This document shows positions 14,170-20,706 of a stretch of 20,706 bases of DNA, one piece after another. The notes beneath the pieces are model-generated. The model ran no database searches and was not told the origin of the DNA. It saw only the letters and a program-made list of their open reading frames with translations. The stretch comes from an uncultured Saprospiraceae bacterium (GTDB lineage Bacteria > Bacteroidota > Bacteroidia > Chitinophagales > Saprospiraceae): NCBI GenBank assembly GCA_937127195.1, contig CAKZLT010000702.1, forward strand, positions 1 to 20,706, given 5' to 3'. The translations under genes were made by a program, and so were the position numbers. How positions within the stretch are numbered: the stretch's first letter is position 1; every line of letters begins with the position of its first letter.

Positions 14170-16485
14170 TTAGTTCTTCTTCTTCTCTGTTTTAATAACC
14201 TCAGAACCTGTTACACCTTCTAAGATATAAGAAGCAGGTACTGTATTTGGTCCTTCTAAGATAGAAAACTCAACACGACGGTTAACCTCATGCTGTGCAT
14301 CTTCACATTTTACACCATTAGCACATTCATTTTTCAATTTAGTCTCACCATAACCTTTTGACCTCAAACGGCTAGATGCAATTCCTTGACTAATTAAATA
14401 TTGAACCGCAGAATTAGCACGACGTTGAGATAATCTTAGATTCGCTGCATCTCCACCTTGAGAATCCGTGTGTGCACCAATCTCAAGCTTAGTAATTGCA
14501 GGAACATCTTTCATCAATCTAACTAACTTATCCAAAGATGGCTTCGCATCTTCACGAATAGCATGCTTACCTAAATCAAAGTTAATACCTGGCAAACGTA
14601 AAGGGCGTTCTTTCGATACAATGATAATCTCCTCCAAACTCAAAGTTTCTTTAATTAACTTTGACTTAGCAATATCATTTGTATTGAACTCGGCACTTGC
14701 TGGTTTGTAACCTTCTTTAGTTGCCAATAACTTATAAGTAACGCCTCTTTTTAAGTCTTTCCAATCAAAAGCATTAGCAGAAGCATTTGTTTTGCTGTCT
14801 TTAGCACCACCAACTTGCTCTAACTGAACAGTTACACCATTCAAAGATTTTCCTGCTGTACTGAATGCCAATACATTCAAGTCAACAATAACGATTTCTT
14901 CTAAAGTAATTTTTTCTTTTAAAGTAATTGACTTACCAATACCTTTAGTAGAAACTTCGATTTCAGCAGGCTTATAACCTTCTCTTGTCGCCATTACCTT
15001 ATAAGTAACTTCTTTTTTGATACCATTCCAAGAGAAAAAGTTACCTCTTTTGTTCGTTTGCTCGTCTTTATCACTAGACTCAACTAATGCTAAAGTTACA
15101 CCCGTCAATTCAGCTCCTTTATCATCAAACGCCAATACTTCTAAGTTGACATCAACTGGAATTGGGTAATCAACCGTATAAATATCATAACAACAAGTTG
15201 GGCTTTTGATAGAGTTGCTACTTGTTCTGTTAGAAACTACTAATGCTTTGTAACCAGTTTCATCAACTGAGTAATACAAATCATCCGTTGAAGTATTCAC
15301 GTCAGCACCTAAGTTCTTAGGCTCAGAGAATGTAACACCCGATTGCTTAGAAGAAAATACATCTAAACCACCAAATCCAGGAAGACCAGTAGAACTAAAG
15401 TATAATTTCTCTGCCGCGTAGAAAGGCGTTTCTTCGTCACCGATAGTATTTACAGGTTCACCCAAGTTAACAGGTGTTCCGAATTTAGCTCCATCTTGTT
15501 GAACTGCATAGTAAATATCGTAACCACCGCTTCCGCCAGTCATGTTAGATGCAAAAAAGATAGCATCGCGACCATTGATTTTACCAGTAGTTGGTTGCTT
15601 ACTTGTGAATTCTCCATTGATACCGCCTTCTAGCTTTTGAGCATCTGCCCAGCTATCACCGCTTTTGAAAGAAACATAAATATCACAAGTAGAAGTCATT
15701 CCCTGTAACTGACAACGAGAGAAATACAAAGCATTTCCATCAGCAGAGAAAGCAACGTGTGCATTATGAATACCTTCTTTATTAATCACTTGTTCTAATG
15801 CTTGTCCCTTACTCCAAGAACCGTTACTTCCAGTACTTTTGAATAATTGATTATGCGTTTGCTTGATTTTAGAACTTGTCGGTTTACCATCTTCGTTCAA
15901 CTCAATCAACTCATCACCACTCAAAGCAGAATAGTAGATTTCGTCTTTTCCTGTATAAACAGCAGAAAGCTCACTATTAGCCGAGTTGATTTCGTTTCCG
16001 ATATTTTTAGTAATAATAGCAGCGTTTTTCTTCGCGCCAGTTGCCATTTTGATACCTTCTATCTCTACCGAGGCTAAGGCTTTATTCGTTACGTCTTTAC
16101 CATATTTGGCATAAGATTCAAATTGCGTTTTAGCCTCTGAGTACTTACCAGCCATTTTTAACGCCTGAGCGTAATAGAATCTATCTTCTTGATATTTTTG
16201 GTCTTTTTCGTCGCCTTTCAACAATTCATCGAAAGCAACAGAAGCCGCAGTATAATCGCGCATCCCCAACTCACTGAAAGCCATTGAGCGCAATGATTCT
16301 GTATCTTTTGGTAATTTTTTTCTAACCTCTTTAGCCCATTTGACAGAGTAAAAGTAGTTCGTCAATCCATCTTGCTCTTGGACTTCTTTTTGTTTTTCAC
16401 TCAAAGGAGTTCCTCTCAAAGGTTGTCCTATCGCGAAAGATGCCGTTAAAATTAAAGCAGAAAAAAGGAAAATTATTTTTTTCAT
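14170..16485 (-). CDS. PorE-like OmpA-family envelope protein (TPR, PD40 propeller, two CRDs, OmpA domain)
   Basis: The 771-residue exported protein has a signal peptide (cleavage near IG-Q21), TPR-like helices at about 40-150, and a WD40/PD40 beta-propeller at about 160-440 (blades with ALYFSR, DAIFFASN, KLYFSSTG, LYYSVDETG). Two tandem carboxypeptidase-regulatory-like domains follow at about 445-531 and 534-620; they are clear internal duplicates (TYKVMATREGYKPAE versus TYKLLATKEGYKPAS). The OmpA C-terminal domain at about 630-742 carries the peptidoglycan-contact residues Asp674 (AHTDS) and Arg689 (SQRRA). The same domain order is found in PorE of the type IX secretion system, which ties the outer-membrane complex to peptidoglycan. 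It lies downstream of porP/sprF, a common pairing in gliding and type IX loci. Exact orthology to PorE is not shown. Confidence 0.88.
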   Translation of the reverse strand: MKKIIFLFSALILTASFAIGQPLRGTPLSEKQKEVQEQDGLTNYFYSVKWAKEVRKKLPKDTESLRSMAFSELGMRDYTAASVAFDELLKGDEKDQKYQEDRFYYAQALKMAGKYSEAKTQFESYAKYGKDVTNKALASVEIEGIKMATGAKKNAAIITKNIGNEINSANSELSAVYTGKDEIYYSALSGDELIELNEDGKPTSSKIKQTHNQLFKSTGSNGSWSKGQALEQVINKEGIHNAHVAFSADGNALYFSRCQLQGMTSTCDIYVSFKSGDSWADAQKLEGGINGEFTSKQPTTGKINGRDAIFFASNMTGGSGGYDIYYAVQQDGAKFGTPVNLGEPVNTIGDEETPFYAAEKLYFSSTGLPGFGGLDVFSSKQSGVTFSEPKNLGADVNTSTDDLYYSVDETGYKALVVSNRTSSNSIKSPTCCYDIYTVDYPIPVDVNLEVLAFDDKGAELTGVTLALVESSDKDEQTNKRGNFFSWNGIKKEVTYKVMATREGYKPAEIEVSTKGIGKSITLKEKITLEEIVIVDLNVLAFSTAGKSLNGVTVQLEQVGGAKDSKTNASANAFDWKDLKRGVTYKLLATKEGYKPASAEFNTNDIAKSKLIKETLSLEEIIIVSKERPLRLPGINFDLGKHAIREDAKPSLDKLVRLMKDVPAITKLEIGAHTDSQGGDAANLRLSQRRANSAVQYLISQGIASSRLRSKGYGETKLKNECANGVKCEDAQHEVNRRVEFSILEGPNTVPASYILEGVTGSEVIKTEKKKN

Positions 16486-16556
16486 CTTTATAATATTTTT
16501 AAAAAATAGCTATTTATTTTAATAGAAAATATAGGTATTGGCTACCAAACTTGACA

Positions 16557-16592
16557 AAAGGCTTCTCTAGGCAATGCCCAAGAGAAGCCTTT
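16557..16592 (-). terminator. Stem-loop between porP/sprF and the OmpA-like gene
   Basis: The 12-bp arms AAAGGCTTCTCT / AGAGAAGCCTTT surround a 12-nt loop that itself pairs (GGC/GCC). On the minus strand the second arm ends CCTTTTG, a short U run. It could terminate the porP transcript or act as a partial attenuator giving unequal levels of the two proteins. Confidence 0.65.
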
Positions 16593-16722
16593 CATCATCA
16601 GGTACAATCAATAATAAGTAGTCGAACAAAATTAATTTAACATTAAAAGTGATATAACATATTGATTATTAAAGGCTATTCACTCATTCTGTCATTTACT
16701 CATTCTGCCATTGTACTTAATA

Positions 16723-17745
16723 TTAGAATCTTGGACAGAAAATAACAGGCTTCGATTTAGGCTCAGTGAATATGTGTGCTATATAAGATACTCCTAACTC
16801 AAATCCACCCTGAGAACTAGTTATGTTATTTAAACTTGATATATTAATATCATAGCTAATTCCTGCTCTTAGCCTATTGTACTGAACAGCAATAATGGCA
16901 TTTGTAGCATCACCGAAGCGTAAGCCTTGACCATATTGTAATAAGAAATTATCTTTTAAACGGTAACCAATCATTGCTACTGCATTGATTTCTTGTGCGC
17001 CAGCCATTGTTTGATACATTACACCAGGAGATAAAACCCATCTTTCAGTTAAGTCAATATCTACATTAGCATGACCTGTAATACGAATTGGTAATGCTTC
17101 TGCTTCTGTCGCAGTATTCATACCAGGAACAGGCGCGTTCAAATGTGCTGCACCTACACCAGCTTTGATACGAACTTTGTCATTTGTACCAGCGGCTGTA
17201 CTAAAACTCAAGCCAGCTCCGATGTCTCCGAAATTAACATTACTTTGTAAGCTACCTTCACTAGCACCACCTGGAGCAAATGAATCGGTCACCCAATCAT
17301 AATCGCCAGCTAACTGTAAAGCAGAACGATCAAATCGACGTTGTACTTGACTGTACTGCCCACCTAATGAGATGGTCGTTTTTTCGCCTATACCAATATG
17401 GTATGCAAGAGATAGACCTCCCAGTGTATTTTGATATTTGTAAGCACCTACTTGGTCATTCAAAAATGATACACCAACACCAACCCAGTGTTTTTTAGAA
17501 AAACCACGAATAATAGGCGCGTCAATATAAATAGACGGCGTTCGGAAAGAATTGCTGCCTAATACGCTTTCCCATTGATCACGATAAATACCACCAACTC
17601 GAAATGTACCTTCAAAAGCACCAGTCAAAGCAGGGTTAAGTGTCAAAGGCGACATGTCAAATTGCGTATAGTGAAAGTCCTGTGCTTTGACAGTATTCAC
17701 TGTGGCAATAATGGTAAGGATAAGAAGTAAAGTTTTAAATCTCAT
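16723..17745 (-). CDS. PorP/SprF-family type IX secretion outer-membrane protein
   Basis: This is a member of the PorP/SprF family, beta-barrel outer-membrane proteins that work with type IX secretion and, in gliding species, with specific surface adhesins. The mature start QDFHYTQFDMSPLTLNPALTGAF is the family hallmark, followed by FRVGGIYRDQW, GVGVSFLNDQVGAYKYQ and NTLGGLSLAYHIGIG beta strands, and the C-terminal strand GFELGVSYIAHIF. I chose the ATG at 17745, which gives a clean signal peptide (MRFKTLLLILTIIATVNTVKA, cut before Q); an in-frame ATG at 17772 adds nine polar residues. No adhesin with a type IX C-terminal domain lies upstream, where a partner often sits. Confidence 0.92.
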   Translation of the reverse strand: MRFKTLLLILTIIATVNTVKAQDFHYTQFDMSPLTLNPALTGAFEGTFRVGGIYRDQWESVLGSNSFRTPSIYIDAPIIRGFSKKHWVGVGVSFLNDQVGAYKYQNTLGGLSLAYHIGIGEKTTISLGGQYSQVQRRFDRSALQLAGDYDWVTDSFAPGGASEGSLQSNVNFGDIGAGLSFSTAAGTNDKVRIKAGVGAAHLNAPVPGMNTATEAEALPIRITGHANVDIDLTERWVLSPGVMYQTMAGAQEINAVAMIGYRLKDNFLLQYGQGLRFGDATNAIIAVQYNRLRAGISYDINISSLNNITSSQGGFELGVSYIAHIFTEPKSKPVIFCPRF

Positions 17746-17936
17746 TATAGCCTGTTTTTGTTTGCTAATCATTAAAAAAACTAATCCGAATGAGACAATT
17801 AACCATCATCTTTTCATTTTCTTTGTTGAAAATAAAAGTTTTTTTGTTTGTAAAAGGCTAGAATAATTGAATGTTATTTTAGCTTTTTATAAAAAAATGA
17901 CTTAAATTAATTGTGTTTTTAAATATTTCTGTGATA

Positions 17937-18111
17937 ACAAAATCCAGAATAACTCATGTAATATTAATTAATATTATTCAAAATCAGAAAAGTAAATTTC
18001 ATATAAAGTATAAATATAATATATAAAATAAGTTCAATTTGACTTTAAATAGGTGTCGCAATTTAACGGTTAATGACAAAATCACCAACTATAACTCATG
18101 TTAAATTAATT
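17937..18111. repeat. Two imperfect direct repeats upstream of porP/sprF
   Basis: Both copies (17937-17969 and 18076-18111) carry ACAAAATC, then ATAACTCATGT and ATTAATT at nearly the same spacing, about 140 bp apart. They may be old repeats or binding sites; weak evidence in such AT-rich DNA. Confidence 0.35.
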
Positions 18112-18309
18112 TTCAACTATTTAAATCAATTATATTTTTTGCTTTTTGTAACGTTTATGACTTAAACGAAGGGTTCTGTTAATTAATAATGAGCAATTAA
18201 TAACTAATAATTCTTTTTGGATTAGTTTTTTTTGGTAAAAAATGGCTGGAAAGTATTGAAAAACATCAAATTAATCCCTAGAATTAATTCTAAAAGCAAA
18301 CGATTTTAA

Positions 18310-18466
18310 GTACATGAGCAAAAGTAATCCCGTATTCTAACTCGTCTTTTTTCTGCTCTATTTCTTTGAAAAATATTCGTGTAGCTCGCTATACTCACAA
18401 TTTTAAAAAATCATAGAACAAAAAAAATACTTCCTTATAATTACGTCATTACTTCTGCTCACGTAC
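18310..18466 (+). mobile_element. 157-bp MITE-like element with 19-bp terminal inverted repeats
   Basis: The left end GTACATGAGCAAAAGTAAT and the reverse complement of the right end GTACGTGAGCAGAAGTAAT match at 17 of 19 positions. TTAA flanks both sides (18306-18309 and 18467-18470), which could be a target duplication or part of longer ends. The left 89 bp are about 95% identical, in inverted orientation, to 84-171 of the window. There is no reading frame inside, so any movement would need a transposase encoded elsewhere. Confidence 0.6.
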
Positions 18467-18477
18467 TTAATATAAAA

Positions 18478-18578
18478 ATACCCTGAGAGTCCTTAATGGG
18501 TGTAATTCAGTTTTTTACCATAAGCGAAAAACGGAGTTACACCCTCCTTAATCAGATACCCTGAGAGTTGTTAATTTT
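18478..18578. repeat. Tandem 23-bp repeat interrupted by a small insertion
   Basis: ATACCCTGAGAGT occurs at 18478-18490 and 18556-18568. If the insertion at 18498-18552 (47-bp element plus one target copy) is removed, the copies become adjacent 23-bp units (ATACCCTGAGAGTCCTTAAT versus ATACCCTGAGAGTTGTTAAT). Confidence 0.55.
18498..18544. mobile_element. 47-bp palindromic insertion flanked by 8-bp direct repeats
   Basis: The ends GGGTGTAATTC and GAGTTACACCC are inverted repeats (10 of 11), with inner arms GTTTTT/AAAAAC. The element is flanked on both sides by TCCTTAAT (18490-18497 and 18545-18552), an exact 8-bp target duplication. Eight-base duplications are usual for the IS256 family among others, so it may be a minimal element or solo remnant; the family assignment is inference. 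Confidence 0.55.
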
Positions 18579-18633
18579 ATTTATCTTTAAATGTATAATA
18601 AAATGCTAATTCAAAACGCTCTAAAAAAACAGA

Positions 18634-19192
18634 ATGAACACTAATAATGACTTATTATTAAACAAAAAAGTCTTTGTATCAACGGTCGGCTGGATAGGCG
18701 TAATGGCATCAAGTTTATTAATTTATTTTTTAGGATTACAAGTGATAAAGCTATTCGTTCTGACAGGAAGTGATTTATATCAAGAATTTTTTTGGAGATG
18801 AAACTTCCGAAGTTTACCAAGATTTTTTTGATATATACCTAATGATGATGATAGCATTTATAGCTATAATTGGATTTAGTATATTTTTTCTAGTCAGTTC
18901 TATTGGTTTATTAAAATACAAAAACTGGGGACGCCTTTCTTTTATCTCCATTAGTTTTGGGTTCATAATCATCTCTATTTCGACTATATTAATGTATCTA
19001 TTTTATCAAAGTGATGCTTTAAGAATAATGGCAGGACAAGCTTTTAATAGTGAAATGGATGGCGTTATTTGGAAGATATTTGCTATACAAATTGCTAGTT
19101 ATGGTATTTTATTAGTGGTCATTAACCGAATGTTGTTTCGGATAATTAGACGATTTAGAAGTGATGATTATCGTATTTTATTTAAAAAATAA
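18634..19192 (+). CDS. Small four-helix membrane protein split by a T7 tract (frameshifted)
   Basis: From the ATG at 18634, the frame reads MNTNNDLLLNKKVFVSTVGW... with one transmembrane helix, and ends at TGA 18799-18801 just after GAATTTTTTTGG. The following frame, open to 19192 (from about 18770), continues the same kind of protein: GDETSEVYQDFFDIY, helices near MMMIAFIAIIGFSIFFLVSS, LSFISISFGFIIISISTILM and IFAIQIASYGILLVVINRML, and a basic tail. Removing one T from the T7 run (18787-18793) joins both into a 185-residue protein with four helices. I do not recognise the family. It could be a pseudogene, a T-tract phase switch, transcriptional slippage or a sequencing error. Confidence 0.55.
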
Positions 19193-19202
19193 CTAACTAG
19201 AA

Positions 19203-19216
19203 AGACGGTTTCGTCT
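19203..19216 (+). terminator. Short hairpin after the membrane-protein gene
   Basis: AGACG-GTTT-CGTCT is an exact 5-bp stem located 10 bp past the stop at 19192. The stem is short and the U tract poor, so it is a weak terminator candidate. Confidence 0.3.
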
Positions 19217-19251
19217 CTCGGTTCTAAATAGTGAAAAAATAAGTGCTTTTT

Positions 19252-19572
19252 ATGAAAAAATCAACTTTATATGGACTACAAGGCGGGTTTGAAGCCAAAG
19301 AAGGGCAAAAAGAACAACTAGCAGAAATACTATTAGAAGCTGCCGATTTAATGAAATCAGCTCAAGGTTGTCGATTATATGCCGTTAGTTTTGACACAAA
19401 TCAAGCAAACCAAGTTTGTGTAACCGAAATTTGGGACAGCAAAGAAGACCATGATAACTCCTTAAATCTTGCTGGAGTCAGAGAATTGATAGGAAAAGCG
19501 ATACCTCTATTAGCAGGAAATCCGACCAAAGGTCAGGAATTAGAAATATTAGGTGGTTTTTTTGGATGCTAG
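19252..19572 (+). CDS. ABM-domain (antibiotic biosynthesis monooxygenase-like) protein
   Basis: The 106-residue protein is a small ferredoxin-like alpha/beta barrel of the ABM superfamily: YGLQGGFEAKEGQKEQLAEI, LLEAADLMKSAQGCRLYAVS, VTEIWDSKEDHDNSLNLAGV and RELIGKAIPLLAG. Members act as cofactor-free monooxygenases, heme-degrading enzymes or unknown dimeric proteins. The WDS-x-ED-HDxSL motif is the usual signature of the uncharacterised putative quinol monooxygenase (YgiN-like) group, so no specific substrate can be given. ATG at 19252 is chosen over an in-frame GTG at 19243. A long hairpin begins at its stop codon. Confidence 0.85.
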   Translation: MKKSTLYGLQGGFEAKEGQKEQLAEILLEAADLMKSAQGCRLYAVSFDTNQANQVCVTEIWDSKEDHDNSLNLAGVRELIGKAIPLLAGNPTKGQELEILGGFFGC

Positions 19573-19651
19573 TTACTAGATGCTGCTACCGCGATTAGCC
19601 AAAACAGCGGCAGCAGAAACCAGCATCTAGTAACAAGTAACCAGCATCTAG
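19572..19651. terminator. Long two-part hairpin plus direct repeat between convergent genes
   Basis: The outer arms GTTACTAGATGCTG and CAGCATCTAGTAAC (14 bp, exact; 19572-19585 and 19621-19634) enclose inner arms CTGCTACCGC / GCGGCAGCAG (one mismatch). The outer right arm is followed by a second copy of CCAGCATCTAG (19620-19630 and 19641-19651). It fills the gap between convergent stops at 19572 and 19655 and should act as a bidirectional terminator. Its GC content and length suggest a dispersed repeat. Confidence 0.6.
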
Positions 19652-19654
19652 AAC

Positions 19655-20473
19655 CTAGCCAAACGCCCATTTCAAAAATTGCGGCATTACTTTGCCCCAA
19701 GTATCGGGATTGTGTTCGCCGCCTTCGACTTCGACGTATTTAATTTCGTTATCCGAATAACCTTTCAATTTCAATTCAATAATCAAATCCATTGTATCAT
19801 CAATCGAGTCGATGATGCCATTATTATTTCGGTCATCAGTTTCGTCGTTTGTTCCTGTTTGTAACCAAAACTTTAATTTTTTATGTTCTTTAGAATCCGC
19901 TACCATATTATGTATGATTCTATCGGCATCAGGTTCACTCTCTCTAAATGCCGCTGAACGCCACCACAACGCGCCCGAAAACACACCTATTTTACCAAAA
20001 ACAGTACTATTTTTCCAACCTAAATCAAAAGAAGATAAACCTCCAAGAGAAAATCCAGCAATTGCTCTTTGACTAGGATTGGCTTTGATTTTATGCTTTT
20101 TTTCTAAAAAAGGTAAAAATTCCATTATTAAAAAGTCATTATATGCTTTTGCCCTTGAACCCCTCTGAGCATAGTCCGCTTGATGTGCTGTACCGTATTC
20201 CTGCATTCGGTCACCTGCTTGAATACCGACTACCATAATGGGAGGAAGCTGGCGAAAGAAGTATAATTTTTGAAGTATTTTAACAAACTTCATTCGCTCT
20301 AAGTCTTGCCCGTCATTCAAAACCAATAAAGGAAGCGGACGCGGATTTTCGCTATATTTTGGAGGTAAGTAGATGTCATATAAAACTTTGCGTTCCAAAT
20401 TTTTAGACAAAAAAACAAGGTTTGACTGCCTTTCTATTTTTTTTCCTAATAGCTTTACTATCAAATTCAGCAT
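19655..20473 (-). CDS. Putative esterase (EstD/enterochelin-esterase-like fold) with an EF-hand-like loop
   Basis: The 272-residue protein is of the putative-esterase (alpha/beta hydrolase, PF00756-like) class: VLYDIYLPPKYSENPRPLPL, LLVLNDGQDL, MVVGIQAGDRMQEYG, IAGFSLGGLSSFDLGWKNS with nucleophile Ser142, KIGVFSGALWW and GGEHNPDTW with His254. The likely acid is in TGTNDETDD (Asp210 or Asp213). Between acid and His lies DRNNNGIIDSIDD (214-226), an excellent EF-hand-like or dockerin-like calcium-binding loop. No signal peptide is convincing (basic, partly hydrophobic N-terminus), so it may be cytoplasmic or released in another way. It is monocistronic with its own promoter. Confidence 0.83.
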   Translation of the reverse strand: MLNLIVKLLGKKIERQSNLVFLSKNLERKVLYDIYLPPKYSENPRPLPLLVLNDGQDLERMKFVKILQKLYFFRQLPPIMVVGIQAGDRMQEYGTAHQADYAQRGSRAKAYNDFLIMEFLPFLEKKHKIKANPSQRAIAGFSLGGLSSFDLGWKNSTVFGKIGVFSGALWWRSAAFRESEPDADRIIHNMVADSKEHKKLKFWLQTGTNDETDDRNNNGIIDSIDDTMDLIIELKLKGYSDNEIKYVEVEGGEHNPDTWGKVMPQFLKWAFG

Positions 20474-20706
20474 TTTATTTGGTATAGAGGTGATTGAGAA
20501 AAGTTGATTTTAACATTTTTTATTTGGCTGCAAAAATAACAGCAAAATCTGATTTTGGAAACCATTTTTTTTTCTTAATAATAACAAAAATCAACATTAA
20601 AAAATGTAATTAATAGATTATCAATGCAAATAGTTGTACAAGGTAATAATTCTCAAAGATGATTCTTAATACATAATTAGTGAAAATTGTATTATAACGT
20701 CAAAAT
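20474..20706. other. Right-edge non-coding segment upstream of the putative esterase
   Basis: It is AT-rich, with a TATTTTTG -7 candidate (20531-20538). I see no gene, RNA or repeat in the remaining bases up to the edge. Confidence 0.4.
20531..20538 (-). promoter_or_regulatory. Candidate -7 element (TATTTTTG) for the putative esterase
   Basis: It matches TAnnTTTG on the minus strand, 58 bp upstream of the ATG at 20473. The TTTG immediately upstream is too close to be the -33. Same octamer as before the genes at 1110 and 14043. Confidence 0.4.

Larger units (their letters stand above)
17773..18633. other. AT-rich intergenic region with nested mobile-element remnants
   Basis: About 860 bp carry no convincing gene. 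From left to right they hold a TTTTTATAAAAA palindrome (17884-17895), two imperfect repeats (17937-17969 and 18076-18111), very AT-rich filler, a 157-bp element with inverted ends (18310-18466), and a 23-bp tandem repeat interrupted by a 47-bp palindromic element (18478-18578). The promoter of porP/sprF must lie in the first part, but I see no clear TAnnTTTG. Confidence 0.6.

Noticed and set aside
18310..18578. CRISPR array
   Set aside because: The repeats are two-copy, inverted or nested with duplications, without regular spacers; they look like mobile-element remnants.
19812..20072. An 86-codon plus-strand open frame inside the putative esterase gene
   Set aside because: Antisense shadow; its translation shows no recognisable features and the esterase frame is clearly real.

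Overview
The window looks like chromosomal DNA from a low-GC, AT-rich member of the Bacteroidota. A Saprospiria- or Cytophagia-like lineage fits best, but that placement is inference. Supporting signs are a PorP/SprF family protein next to an OmpA/PD40/carboxypeptidase-regulatory-like protein (type IX secretion or gliding families), an ECF sigma factor followed by an inner-membrane protein with a C-terminal outer-membrane-barrel-like domain, TAnnTTTG-type -7 elements instead of E. coli-like promoters, and very few Shine-Dalgarno sequences.

Layout, left to right. Positions 1-171 hold the end of a dispersed repeat. It is followed by a minus-strand alpha/beta-hydrolase lipoprotein that lacks its nucleophile serine, a Crp/Fnr-type regulator, the two-gene ECF sigma/anti-sigma-like operon (the sigma gene has no ATG), and an exported erythromycin-esterase-family protein. 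A plus-strand membrane-anchored MutS-family ATPase converges, across a strong bidirectional terminator, on a minus-strand LpxD-like acyltransferase and SbcD nuclease. Plus-strand gcvT converges on a minus-strand Septu-like defence pair (PtuA ATPase, then PtuB HNH nuclease). Next come the OmpA-like protein and PorP/SprF, both minus strand. A roughly 0.86 kb AT-rich intergenic region with nested small mobile-element remnants follows. The right end has a four-helix membrane protein split by a T7 tract (+), an ABM-fold monooxygenase-like protein (+), and a putative esterase with an EF-hand-like loop (-).

The most interesting observation is in the Septu-like pair. The 5' end of the HNH nuclease gene contains exactly three tandem copies of a 7-bp unit (TATTATA on the coding strand, 12139-12159). 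With three copies, the natural ATG frame (12197, MIAVKKDFEKVPS...) ends at a stop codon at once. With two copies (or five) it would read straight into the HNH frame. This is the signature of a phase-variable defence gene caught in the OFF state. A second possible length-dependent switch is the T7 tract that splits the membrane protein at 18787-18793.

Other points: an 88-bp sequence occurs in inverted orientation about 18 kb apart, and the right copy is a complete 157-bp element with 19-bp terminal inverted repeats. A 47-bp palindromic element with 8-bp target duplications sits inside a 23-bp tandem repeat. The palindrome TTTTTATAAAAA (12-16 bp) recurs in intergenic regions, mostly 50-170 bp upstream of gene starts. 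All functional names come from motif recognition by eye; no database search was run.
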